Source: Sipunculus nudus
Taxonomy: Eukaryota > Annelida > Sipuncula > Golfingiida > Sipunculidae
Direction of reading: 5' to 3'
Assembly: GCA_026874595.1 (NCBI GenBank)
Contig: CM049306.1
Location: 26,093,519 to 26,157,518 of the forward strand
DNA: 64,000 nt
A program made the translations under genes and the position numbers. A model generated the notes under the pieces. The model ran no database searches. It saw only the letters and a program-made list of their open reading frames with translations, and was not told the DNA's origin. This document shows, in pieces, positions 38,601 through 50,900 of this stretch (the stretch's first letter is position 1; each line of letters opens with the position of its first letter).

Positions 38601-41600
38601 GTAGATGCATTTAAGGAAATTTCAGTGCAACATAGAGCATAACAAAACAGTGGATTCTAAAATTATATATATTTTACAGCTAGCCATATGGCCATCCTGT
38701 GTTTAAGTACTGCTTAATATCTGGTCATAAGTGTAGAGCACACAGTTGTTTTATGGCTTTCAGTCCTGAGTCAATACATATTTATGGATACCACTTGATA
38801 CATATATGATATACGGCTTATAACGTACACTATCAGCATCAGAAGTATAACAAAATTTCTATCTGTTATTTTGAACAAATTACAAAATGCAAAATATTAA
38901 AATACACCAAATACTGCATTTGTTACCTTTTAATAATTAGCTCCCTTATCTGTGCCAATAATGGCTGAATTATTATATGTCCATTATTGTTTTCAGTAAT
39001 CTTTAGATATGCATGAGTACCAGAAAAAGTGGAATAACACATGGCTTTTTGTCTGGAGAATCAATACAAGCATGACTCCTGTCAGGCTATGATTGGTTAA
39101 GTGCATATGTACTACCATCATCATAAGTACAGACACGCCAGATAGAAAGCTGTGGCCTTACCAGCACAAAAATTATCTATTTTTAAGATTTAACACCAGG
39201 GGGCAGACCCTGCTCCTCTCTCATGAATATTACAATACCAACTAATCTGTTCTCACACTTTGACCTTATGCTCATTTCAAGTGTTGAATGTTATATATAT
39301 AATTCTGGCAAACATCCACTGGCTACTATATAATTTACATGGATACATAATTATTATGATTAAAGTACAGAAACAAGCTGGTCCCTGGAAGATCACATGA
39401 CTGGCTTTTGTGATCTCTCTATTATTAAGAGCAATTTGCAGTTACCTCTGCAAGTTCCCCAGGAGGACAGCCCAATGAAACAAGACTATTACACAGGCAT
39501 GTGTGGTCCACATGAACAGAGCAACTGGCAGAATACATCATATTTTGTTATTACTTGATATATACCATTGTCATACACAAGGACAATTTCCTGCTGTCGT
39601 GTAGCTATCAAATGATATTTTTTACATGTGTAATCTTGTATAATATTTGCACAAGAGTTGGCAGTTTCATATGCCATGACTTTAGATGGTACTTTGGGCC
39701 TGTAAACACTCCAAACTAAAACAGATATTCTGATTGAAAAATACACAAATTACACTTAAGATTTCTCTACATGTTCATCATATATTCTTATAAGCTGTAG
39801 ACTTAAGAATTAAGTCCTATTTAGGATTGTTTATACTCACGAAGTAGTGGCACCATCTCTCAGCATGTCACCACACATGTATTGTATGATCAGCTCACAG
39901 TGGTTGTTGGGACTGTTACAGGAATGTTGGTTGGTCCTGCAGTCAGATATTATAAACTATGTACAATTCATTGTATATTTACTGACATGGTTGAGCACAA
40001 CAAAATAAAGTAATAACAAACCACATGAAAAAACATAAAAAGCTAAAATATATATAAACAAAAACATATAAGGGAATAATTTACACATATGGCCACAATT
40101 ACTATGTAAAGTTAGCACAAGGAAAGGATTATCCACATAAGCAAACATTATTAAACAAATGTGAGTTTGACTGACAGAAGGTTTAACTAAATTTAAGATC
40201 ATGTAATCACTGGCATAGTCAGTATTTCGCCAACAGGTAAGCATCTTTCTAATAAATGGCAGCTGAAAAAAATAATCAAAATTGGTTTTCTGATAAAATA
40301 AAAAGAGGTGTCATGTGCAATCAGATATTGGTTGACACAGACAAAATTCTGAATACTTGTCCTTTACTTATGTAGCCAGACTCTGGGATCCACCTTAGAT
40401 AGGACAAATTCCACACATGATTCAAATTTCATATCACAATGGAACAGGGAACTCATTCACCATTCCTTACACATCTGAGTATCCTCTTTAATGTTTGCTG
40501 ATGCTGCATTCACAGATTATTATCATAATATTTGGGTTGTGTTTATTGCATGTTTTGTGATTAGGAAAATGAGCCATAAAACTAAAGAAAAGTCATCCTT
40601 AGCTGATAGTCCTACCTTCTAGTTACATTATAAAAGAGATGCTTAAGGTGTCAAGCAGGTTATTGGTCTTTTAACTTTGTATATGTATGGGATAATTGTT
40701 TCAAAAGAATATCCTATCAACATAGAATTTTATACAAGAAAATAAACAAAGAAGTATCAACTGAAAAATTTAGCTGGTCTCACTTTGAAATATCTTTTTC
40801 TTCTTACAGTTTTATATATAAACACACACATATCAAGGCACAGATCACGATTTGGACCAATCCAATCTAAATCCAGCTCTTCAATTAATAACAGAGAGAA
40901 TGACTTGGTGTCTGATCAGTTGAAGGTTATGGCTATCCATATCCCTGATCCAGCTCATGACCAATTCTTCAAGGTTACTAACTTCATGCCCATAATGCTC
41001 TTGTTATTTATCAAATCAATATAAAATTGTTTATATTTACAAAATGTTTTTATTTATTTTAGATACAGAATTCATCATTTTGATTCATACATACATATTG
41101 CATGTAGGTAATACAAGCAAGAAAAAGTTTTATGTATCAAGTTTAACATATATCAAATTTTTACAAAGGTTAAGATGTGCTATAAAAGTCAGCAGTATTT
41201 TTTTATTCCATTAATTGAATTCATGTCAGGTGTCAGTCCTACTAATATTCTGTTTTTCAACCACTGTATTTGAAGTTTGGCAAGTCATAAATAAAATTTT
41301 GTAATGATAAAATTACATTTAAGTTTATAAGTAGGCAGGACTAAGGTTAATTTTCATTTATTTAATCAGAAGTATGTGATGAAGGTGTTATTTAGTATTA
41401 TGTCAACTCACAAACTTAATCAGGATTTGGGCTGGTCCAGATCGACGTATATAAACTGGTAAGAATTCTGATTGGAATTTGGTCTGGACCAACTGGGAAT
41501 TGGTCAAGACAAAATCCAAATCATAATTCAGTCCTGCCTAAACCCTAATCAGGAACTGGTCCAGCCCTGGTCAAGACAAAATCCCGATCAGGGTTCAGGC

Positions 41601-44037
41601 CAGACTGAATCCCAATTGGGATTTGGTCTGGACAAAATGTTGTTTGGTCCAGATCGGGATCTGGGCCTTGACACACACATATATATATACATATATTTCT
41701 ATATTTGTTCTGCTGGTATTCCATGTTGATAACTGGAAAAAAAAAACACTTTGAAGACCACAGTTACTCATCTGGAACACTGACTAACAGGAATTTCCGT
41801 TATCAATGTCAAAACTGTCCCTATTAGTAAAGGTATTTCACTTCCTGCTACATGACAGGAGTGACCACAAAGATCCTGTTACAATGGTACCTGGTCTCAT
41901 TTTAAACTATCAGGTCCTATAGATATGAAATTCTGAGTCTGATTAATATATGACTTAAATTGATGATAGGTTTGACATCAGTACAAATATCATGTATCCA
42001 TGAATGACTCCCTCTGTAGCACAAGCTGTAAATATGCATCTTAATCCATAAACACAGCAGACACAGTAATCATACAAAAAGATATTTTATATGTATGTTT
42101 ATGCATATTCATATTTCATATGCAAATGACTATTGATCTTGACCTTAAGTGAAACATTCAGGAATAAGATGCAGGGGTGCTAAGCCTAAGAGTCTAGGTG
42201 ATACACTTAAAGGTCAGAGTAGAGCCCTGTGCCATCCCAATTTGGTGACACCGCCAGCTGAGTTTATCAGTAGGTGCAGGTTCATTATCCCTGAGTTAGC
42301 TGATTTTGTGCAGCTCAGTTTGGCTTTAGAAAAAAAACTACTACAAAAAGGTAAATCTTTAACAACTAAAAATGCCCAAAATATATGTACACAGACCAAT
42401 ACAAAATTAGTTTTGTTGATTTTGATTCTGCCAGACAAAGTTGAAGTTTCCAGCCTATTGTGATATTTCAAGCCACTTAACTGAAGAACAACATTTGTAT
42501 AAATTTTGAGGTTTTGTTATTTTTTGTTACTTGTTGCTGAAAGGAAATGGTGTGAGTCCATGTACAAGAATATCACATTTAAATATATGAAGGTAAAACA
42601 ATGTCTCCATGATAAATGGGTAATAAGTCCCAGATGAGATAAAAAATTGCAAGACATTCACCTTCTTCCTTGTGAAATGAAAGTCAATGCAGGTGGCACC
42701 ACAGAAATTTCAATCTAACAAGTTAAGACATGTGACCCATGTTTGCATAAAATTTTGTAATGCTAACTCCTGCTGTTCCCCAGTTATTATGGTTTAAAGT
42801 ATGGACAAAAGCTGACAACCAGTGATCAACTAAGCTCACAGGTTCCCTTTAAAACAGAAGGGAGAAATTTTCACTCACCATTCAATGGCTAGTTTGGAAC
42901 CAACATAATAATACAAGCTTCCAACATTATATCCACCTCTGTTGTTGTTCTGAGAATCAAACAATCTGGAAATAGGAAAGCAAAAAGCAGTCAATCTTGA
43001 TTGATATTTGAATTCAGTACTAATTTATACATCATAGATTTACATCTTTATAAAGTGTTCAGGTTATAACTGACATCAATACCTTGAGCTCTGTATTTTT
43101 GTGGCAAGGAATCGATTAACACAAAATTATAAAGGCTAAGACCATATATTTGTTAAAAATGTTTGCAGTTAATGGTGTATACCTGTTGGCATTCCTCCTT
43201 TCCCGGCCATTCTCATCCAATCTGTTGTTGCTACCCCTGCAAAATAAAAAAAAATATATAACAATATAAAGCTACAAACTCAAGATCAACCATGATAAAA
43301 AAAATCTGTTATATATGTAGCATATATTATCACCAATAATTAAAAATTATATTAATATGGATACAAACTCGAGTTCAATCATGATACAAAAAGTTATATA
43401 TGTGTAGCATATAATCACCAATAATTAAAAATTAAAATAATATGGGTTCATTAATTCTATATACAATAAGAAAAGTCTGCTTTTACTTTTATAATCCAAA
43501 AAGACATGACGGCAACAGTTAACAAATTCAAATGCTGCTATTGTTATTATTATTGTATTATAAAAAGTATCATATTGTTATGTATTATTATTCTAAAAAA
43601 GTTATCTATCTAAGATGTATTCAGCACGACCCACTCCTAATTGTATGGTCTGACATGATAAATTTTCATTTTTATTAAATTAATTTCACTGCGTGCCAAG
43701 TAATAGTTTAAAAAAAAAAATCTTAGAAGGTAATTTAAAGTTGGTCCAATTTATTGCAGGGTTACTGCACTGTGAAATATATATATACATAAAGAATATC
43801 ATATCATTATCAATATTTTACAAACTCTATTATGTTGTACTCTTGAACATGCTTGTTTCAAATATACCACTGAACAGTCACCACTCACAGCAGTACGGCC
43901 CACTCCGTAAGTAGTCTTATACAAAAGAGCTTACAGTAATTACACTTATGTTAACAACAATTTTACCTGGGATTGTGAAAATATATGTCTGCGTCCACTG
44001 TCAGTAGCAGCGCTACCAATATCAGAGAAAATCTCAT
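29675..44037 (-). CDS. DD3-3-like type I membrane protein, complete (paralogue 1)
   Basis: Homologue of the protein family named after Dictyostelium DD3-3, widespread in marine invertebrates; the biochemical role is unknown. Exons from the 5' end: 43967-44037, 43183-43236, 42879-42965, 39841-39936, 38253-38391, 36294-36413, 35400-35549, 34525-34727, 33228-33473, 32652-32822, 31810-32045, 31089-31302, 30550-30667, 29675-30070. All introns are GT-AG and in frame, giving 766 aa. Residues 1-16 are a signal peptide ([16 protein letters not shown]), followed by the hallmark [18 protein letters not shown]. Other conserved blocks are [40 protein letters not shown] (about 170-188) and [16 protein letters not shown] (about 373-388). 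A hydrophobic helix ([20 protein letters not shown], about 718-740) and a 25-residue basic tail end the protein, so most of it should face the lumen or outside. Compared with the neighbouring paralogue, it lacks about 25 residues after NNNRGGYN. Confidence 0.9.
31288..31587. repeat. 150-bp tandem duplication spanning a splice acceptor
   Basis: Two adjacent 150-bp copies (31288-31437 and 31438-31587) are nearly identical. The first covers the true acceptor and the first ~15 nt of exon 12 of the minus-strand gene (exon starts at 31302). The second copies the same acceptor and exon start at 31452, inside the intron. In the second copy the exon-like part loses homology after GGCGAAA and meets a stop. 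Confidence 0.9.
34301..34319. repeat. Perfect short palindrome
   Basis: CCAGTTTACTGTAAACTGG has nine-base arms around a single T. It lies in intron 8 of the minus-strand DD3-3-like gene; no function can be assigned. Confidence 0.8.
35790..36207 (-). mobile_element. tRNA-derived SINE with target-site duplication
   Basis: On the minus strand the element starts with a tRNA-like head (about 36204-36130): an A-box-like TGGCTCAGGGGTAGAGC and a B-box-like GAGTTTGAATCTC. A ~330-bp body and an A-rich tail (T-rich on the plus strand, 35792-35825) follow. ATCAATAAGAA flanks it at 35779-35789 and 36208-36218, an 11-bp direct repeat as made by LINE-driven insertion. It sits in intron 6 of the minus-strand gene, in the same orientation. 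Confidence 0.88.
41415..41670. repeat. Diverged minisatellite with inverted units
   Basis: Degenerate units built from AATC-GGATTTGGTCTGGAC and its near-complement alternate across about 250 bp. At 41600-41631 two units meet head to head as an imperfect hairpin (16-bp arms, 14 pairs matching, centred on CCCAATTGGG). It lies in intron 3 of the minus-strand gene. Confidence 0.7.
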
Positions 44038-44170
44038 AGCTGCGAAACTGTGCACTGGTCTGACAGATGCCTCCCTGTCTGGTTTAATGTGCTTGTTGTT
44101 GTTGCTCAAGGGGCGAGGGAGCCCAACATAATAATATCCGCGTGATGTGCGCGCCACCTCAGCACTGCTT

Positions 44171-44201
44171 ATTTGCATATAAGATTACGCTGTATTTGCA
44201 T
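44171..44201 (+). promoter_or_regulatory. Two perfect POU octamers
   Basis: ATTTGCAT occurs at 44171-44178 and again at 44194-44201, 23 bp apart and in the same direction, about 135-165 bp upstream of the minus-strand start codon. ATTTGCAT is the canonical octamer bound by POU/Oct factors. The first overlaps a TATA-like TTATATGCAAATAA on the minus strand, so it could also be core promoter. Confidence 0.5.
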
Positions 44202-44369
44202 ACATAGGATGCAATATGAAAAGTGAAGACATTTTTTTCTATTTCGATCATATAAGCCACTTAATATAATACCATACCAAATCTTGGTACATTTGATTTG
44301 CAAGTCAAAATGAATAATTATAAACTTTAATCTGGAACTATATATTTAAATTAGCTCGCTCGCAAAGGT

Positions 44370-44396
44370 TGATGTCATGTCCGCTAAGTGATGTCA
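44370..44396 (+). promoter_or_regulatory. Paired TGATGTCA sites (CRE/ATF-like)
   Basis: TGATGTCA is present at 44370-44377 and 44389-44396, 19 bp apart. It differs from the palindromic CRE/ATF site TGACGTCA by one base. The pair lies in the GC-richer patch just before the likely first exon of the plus-strand gene. Confidence 0.35.
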
Positions 44397-44459
44397 CCGA
44401 CGAGCGTGCTGACAGGACCCGGAGTTTACCTGACCCAAGTGGTAAATAAATAGTGAGTA

Positions 44460-44568
44460 AGCTGCTTGTTGGTGGTTTCGGGGGTACTGAGAGGCTGACA
44501 GCATTAGCGACGCATAGGCCTACACACGGGGCAGTAGATAACCAGCATTAAGTTTGCAAAAGGCACCG
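44460..44568 (+). other. Likely non-coding first exon of paralogue 2 (5' boundary unknown)
   Basis: The junction CACCG|GTAAGTATG at 44568 is a near-ideal donor. The coding exon begins after an acceptor (ATATTTCAG, ending 45476) with only 15 nt of leader before its ATG, so an upstream untranslated exon is needed. This is the best candidate; its start is a guess. Confidence 0.45.
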
Positions 44569-45491
44569 GTAAGTATGTTGTGCTGATGACTGAAATTTGT
44601 GTTCATCGCATTGTATTTTATCACGTTCATCATGTACCGTATCAACTCTGTCACCCATGTTCATTCAAACGTTGAAACAAGGCGTAGAGCATGTAAACTG
44701 TGGTTGCTTGTTTTTGAATATTTATATTCGATCGTGACCGAAAGGGTTATTATCGCGAATATAAAACCGTCCCATATCATGGAAATCTAGTGAAAATTAA
44801 AAGATTGATATTTATTATTTTTTTCTGTTAAAAATTGCTATTAATATTGGTATTTTAAATAACATAAAATTCTCCACTGATTGAAATTATTTGCCATTAA
44901 TGAAGAATAATTTTCAACTCGTTTGATGTTCACTGTGGTCCCCATCTATTTATTAAATTTTTTTGTACGTATTATATGATCTATAATGATTAATATACCA
45001 GTGTATGGAAATGTTGATTTTCTTTGTGTAGATTTTTAATATGATATTTGTGATATCGTGAAAATGGAACTCTCACAAACACTGAAAAGGAGAAATTGTG
45101 ATATTTTAACCCAGTGAATTCAAATAAGATTGTTCAGTTATTGTTGGCAATAGATCTATTCTAGAATCAGCGATTCAGTATTATAACAATGTCTGTGATG
45201 TTCATATGCAGCACTTATATTAAAATACACTGACTTCATTGTTATGCCTTATGGCACCAATGCATATAATTAGCACCATACATCACTCAGCAGTACTTAA
45301 TAATGCAGAATTGAATCCTAAATAAATTGTATATATTATTATATAATTATGTAATTAAATATAGGCTAGATTCAGAAATACAATAATCATCAACAAAGTT
45401 ATATCAATCTTAATATTTTTTTTTCAAACAATTGTTTTTTCTTAATAAAATTTAAAGGTCCATGTCAATATTTCAGTAAGTCACAGAAGAG

Positions 45492-47864
45492 ATGCCACAT
45501 TTCTGTCTGTTGTTGCTGGCAGTAACAGGCTGCTTGGCAGATGTATATCTACACTCTCCCAGAGGCTCCAATAACAGACTGAATGAACGCTCAGCACAGC
45601 GCTCTAATGCAAACAGGCTGTTTGACTCACAGGTATGCAGCACAGGCCACAAACATTAAATGTAGTTTGCTTTTAATATATATATATAGCTCACTGTTAA
45701 GGGATTTTACTTCAAAATTTATTTATTTCCAGTGATGTGCATCATATATAATTGGATGGTGACACTATTAGTTAAAGATTTACCCATCCATTTATTGGAT
45801 CATTTGATTCAGGAAATCTTTCATTAATGAAAGGACAGATGCACTTTTATGCACAGATAATGGGGGAAATAGGATATAAAATACTTATGTGTTGTATTTT
45901 ATAATACTAAAAATATATACTCTTCAGTAAAAAATCTTGGCCAGTAATACCAAATACTAAAACAGGCAAATGTTGACTATCTGGTTCTGAATTTTTCATA
46001 TGGGTTACCATACTTCAATCTATAACTATGGATGGGTATCACCTATAATTTTCACATTGCAGTATATTTCAATCTTTGGTAGTGAATTGTGATAGGTATT
46101 GCATTATTTTCTTTGTATCAATTTACAGGATATATAACTAGAGTTTTTTTCACTGTAATTTTCACTCAAAAACTCAATTATATGCAGGTCAGTTAATATC
46201 ACACAGCAAACATGGCAGAATTACTCAGTAAAGTATTTGATGATGTACGTACTTATTGTTAACAGTACACAAAGAGCCATTTTAAACACTTTTTTAATTA
46301 GGGCATTACATTTGATATTAACTGGGCAGTAAGAGAATTCTGGACAGCAGTTTCACACTCGAGGGATAGATGGTGTGCACAAGCATTGCCAATCACAGCT
46401 GTATAACACATCAAAAGGCTGACATTCTTGGTTAATGAAATTAATCACTTTACTGATATAAAGAGAGAATATGATAAATGATTAATAATTATTATGACTG
46501 TGTTTGGCATTGAGTCATCAAGCGTACATTCAGGTTTCCTTGGAAGGACCTTTGATTCTATATATGGTCTTATCAAGCCTACCAATGCACATTTCCAGTT
46601 AAATGACTGGAGGCATGTCTAACCTATGGACATGGTAGTTAAGCTTTCACTTTCAGCCTTTTACTAATCTTATCCCACTTTGATGTCTTAATCTGAAACA
46701 GAAGTCTTCTTTTACCACAATTCGAGTCAGTGGCTTCTGACAAAATATAAAAAAAAAACATAATTAAAAATTATTCTGCAATACACAATATACAAGTCGA
46801 CCTATCATGATATACCAATATATCAATAATATCCCACACCCCTATTTATCTCATAGCAATGTAGGTGTTAATTATGAAAATTATTATGATATATACAGAA
46901 ATAATAAATCATGCTATTGCTAGTTGGTAAGTCTGTAATCATGTAAGCTATTTAGCCCTGCAGAATATTAACCTGTTACTTTTTATAATTGTTTGATAAT
47001 GTATACGTCTGTGTTATGAATGAAAAATTGAATTGTTATGATTTATTTAAAAGATTTAATAATTGTTTTTATATGGTTTCCATGTTGTTTGTAGAACAAC
47101 AACAGGGGAGGTTATAATGCTGGTGACAAAACAGACCGTTCAGCTGGAAATGATGAGTCCAAACAATACCGCATGGTGAGTGGAATATATATCATATAGT
47201 ACTTAACATGTAGTCCGAAGCCTTTCATATAGCATAAATTTACCAATTACCAGCTTGGTGACAGCTTACTTTGCAGTCATTGACCTATGTTGAATGTGAT
47301 AAGTGATTTTATTTTTAAATGTGTATATTAAACTGTGTCTGTACAAGTATGCATGCATTGATTTTAATCTTTCTCCTTATTGGTTAAGTATTAGGCCTGT
47401 GAATAGCTGAGGGTTCTTTGAGATTATTGATTATTGCCTTGTGATCCAATTCTCAATTTAGATATTGTAAGCAAACTTAATATTTTGTTAGATGTGAATG
47501 TCTTTATCTTCCCATGACTGTTTTTATACACTTCATTATTTACATAAATTAAATACCAGTAATATTTAAATATTCTGATCCATTACTGGACTATATTGTT
47601 TGATATAAGATTATAAGGTGAATTTCCTTTTTAGATAACAGTGTATACTGCCAAAAAATAATTTTTTGAAAAGATTAATTTGCTTGCCCCGTTTCCTATA
47701 ATTTTTCTTTTTATCAGAAAAAAATATGAAAAGAAAAATTTTCTGTTGAGTGGGGCACAACAATTTTTCTTGTTACGGTAAAGAACATTTTTCTTATGAT
47801 AAGAATTATTTTCTCCTGATATGATCATTTTTTCCTGCTAAAAGAAAAAGATATCTTGTGCAAG

Positions 47865-47915
<51 letters not shown>

Positions 47916-50900
47916 ATGATGAATAACATTTTCCTTTTGATAAGATTATAGATCTTGTCTTAAGAATGTCTCTATATATATTTTCTTGATTTTAAGCATG
48001 CTACCTATAAATCAAGAAAATTATCTTGAGGATTTCTTGTCAACAGAAAAACTTTCCATCTATAAGAAATATAAGCTTTTCAAGATAATTATTTTTGACA
48101 GTGTAAGTTACATCAGGAGTATTGTCTATCTGTACTTAGTATGAGCTTAGGCCATAAAGGTATGGAGATCATTTTAAATGTAAAAATTTAAATTAATCAG
48201 TTATTGCATGGCCAGTCCATTATTAATTAATGAGTAGTTTCAATTTAAAGCATCAGTTATTTGACACATTGTTTCAGCCCTAATGAGTATTATTGAGGTG
48301 AAAGTACTTCAAATGTTTTATACATTGAATCAAATCCAGTCATTAATTGATAATTGAATCAGGAATGAAATAATTAATTAATTTTCAATTATATCATCAT
48401 CTACAAAATGAAAATGAATTAAAGATAAAATAATGGAACATTGTAAAACAAATGGCAATGATCTGAGGCTTATAAACCTCCATAGCCTCGGTCCCTGATT
48501 CCAGCCACACCAGATCATGTGGGAGGTTACTGCTGGTAGACCTCTCAGGCCTTTAAAATAAACAACAAACATACTACATAGACACTTTACACATCAATCT
48601 ACACAGACCAGGTTTATACAAAACAGGCCAAGTCTGAAAGGGGGTGTATTTCTCAGTCATTTACTTTCGTTGCTTCTGTGTCACTATTAATCCTAATCTG
48701 TTAATTATAGGCAAGTTGTTAGTTCACCATAAGTATAAAAACCACAGAATCATAATCCTGTGACTTGATCATGAGTAATTCATTATCCGTTACACCTCTC
48801 AGTCTTTGTTACCAGGAAATCCTGGAGTATGTTAATGTCGTGACTCTCTTCTCCTTTACAAAACCTTACACATCGATATAAGGATTTCCTGAATACAGAC
48901 AGTAAAGCCCATCACTAAGCCTTTTTCAGAGTTTGTTCAAGGGAATTATATTGGTTGTATTGTACTGTATGTGTGTCTTGCCAAACCAACAAATCTTTAT
49001 GTTCAGCCAGCTGAGACATTTTATGATAGGTACTTACAAGAAAAGAAAATCATTTACTGGCAGATGTGATGGTAAATATACTGGGAAATGAGGAAGTGTC
49101 CAGTCAGCTGCAGAGTCAGTCATGCTGAACAAGTCATGACTGTTGATTTTATTGCTGTTTTCATTGTAAACAAAATTCTCAAATTTGATAATCCCTTTTC
49201 TGCTGGATAGATATTTTTCTGATATGTTCATACTATACTAGACCTATTAAATTTGTAACTAATATTTGTTTATCAATTTACTATCTTTGGTTCCATTAAA
49301 CAGCAGATCTTGTATTTTAAGCATTGGACTGATGACAAGCATGCTTTAAATTGTCAACTCATGGAAAATATGGAAAAATCTGACTCTGTATTTGTTTCAT
49401 TTGTGTTAAAGACATCATTTACTTTTATGGAGATATGGAAATAATTTAAGTCCTTAAAGCCCATGTACTGCTGCAAAACAGCATTTTCTCACAGTTTTCA
49501 TTGTTCTTTTCTGTAAGCAAATCATGTTGCTTTTCAGATTAAAAAATATCTATAACTCTTTTTTGTCTCAGTTTTGATTAAATGCATTTATAATAATTAT
49601 TTTAACAAAATTATGGGCCATGTGTGGTAGTTCAGTTTGATTTCTGTCACTCTCAATGAATTGCCAATTTATAAAATTTTATAAAATTCAAATGAGCACC
49701 TCTAAAAGGGATTGACATAAGTGTAGAGGAATGAGAAAATCCAGAGGAAATTTTGTCAGAACACTGAGCCAAATACACTGTGAGACAAAATATGGAGAAG
49801 AGTAGGTGAGACAGAATAAGGAAGAGTATGTGAGATCAGACTCAGGGTTACTTGTGAGAGATTAAATTCAGTGTCATGAATCAGTTCCACTTGGTTGAAC
49901 ATGAACAGCACCTGTGCTACCTATATAGAGTTTTCATGCTTGCACTTCAATAGACAGGGTATTTGGAATATCACAGTTCATGACTGAATGTTTGTTTTAT
50001 TAGTCCCTGGATCCTTGTCTTATAATAAATTCATGACTGATATATAAGGAAACTGAAGTCATGCTTTGATAGATGTGTGAGGCAGTCACGACATGTCTTT
50101 ATAGGAGCAGGATTTCCTTAGTTGTTAAAACGTGTCTGTGTGTATTGTTTTTTTTTGCATGATTTTTTTTTAATAAAAAGTAAGTCTGCAAATTATGCCT
50201 TTTGGTTGAAAAAAAACTAGCTTTAACTAGATTTTTACAATGTTTTAAATAACATTGTCAACCTAGATGCTTACAACAAAAAATCCAGTTTATTCTAAAA
50301 ATTAAAGTGTGATGAACATTCACTCAGTTGTTGAGCTGTGGTTTTCTTGCAAATAATTTTGTATAGTAAAACCTCTCAAAACAGCTACCTCCAGGTGTAT
50401 ACCTCTCAATTTAAGGGATTGTTTTATGTCACACACAGTGTTCTAATGAAGAGACAGTGCTCTGCTGCAAGTATTTATTGTATCACTTTAAGCCATTTCC
50501 ACTCATTTGTTTTCAACAGTGAATGTTTCTTACTAGGTATATAATTCACTGCAATGAATACCAGTAGGTTGCCATAAAAAGATAATATTCTGCTTGACAT
50601 TTTTTGTCATAAACATACTCTTTGAAATCCTATGAACTACAAGTGGCCAGACTAAAGGACAAATTTTACCATCATAGGTAAAGTATGCTCTGAAAAGTGG
50701 GTACTCTGTCAAAATTCGATACATATATTTCTTAATCAGTTATTAATTTGCTTGTCAGTTAGTATGCTCAGATTTGATGTTTTTATTTCAAATAAAAGTT
50801 TTTAATTTCTTGTTCTAGACTATATGTCAATCACTTTCATTTTCAGTTTTACTTATAGAGTGAATTGGTTGTCACTGTAACCAAAAAGTCATGGTTGAGC

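Larger units (their letters stand above)
44038..44568. promoter_or_regulatory. Divergent promoter region between the DD3-3-like paralogues
   Basis: It lies between the minus-strand start codon (44035-44037) and a strong GTAAGT donor at 44569. It carries two octamers, a TGATGTCA pair and a GC-richer patch at 44350-44540. That patch plausibly holds the plus-strand transcription start, whose first exon ends CACCG at 44568. Shared use by both genes is inferred from geometry only. Confidence 0.5.

Noticed and set aside
44599-44790. 63-aa open frame after the divergent promoter
   Set aside because: Lies directly after a strong donor and before the coding acceptor at 45476, so it is intron 1 of paralogue 2.
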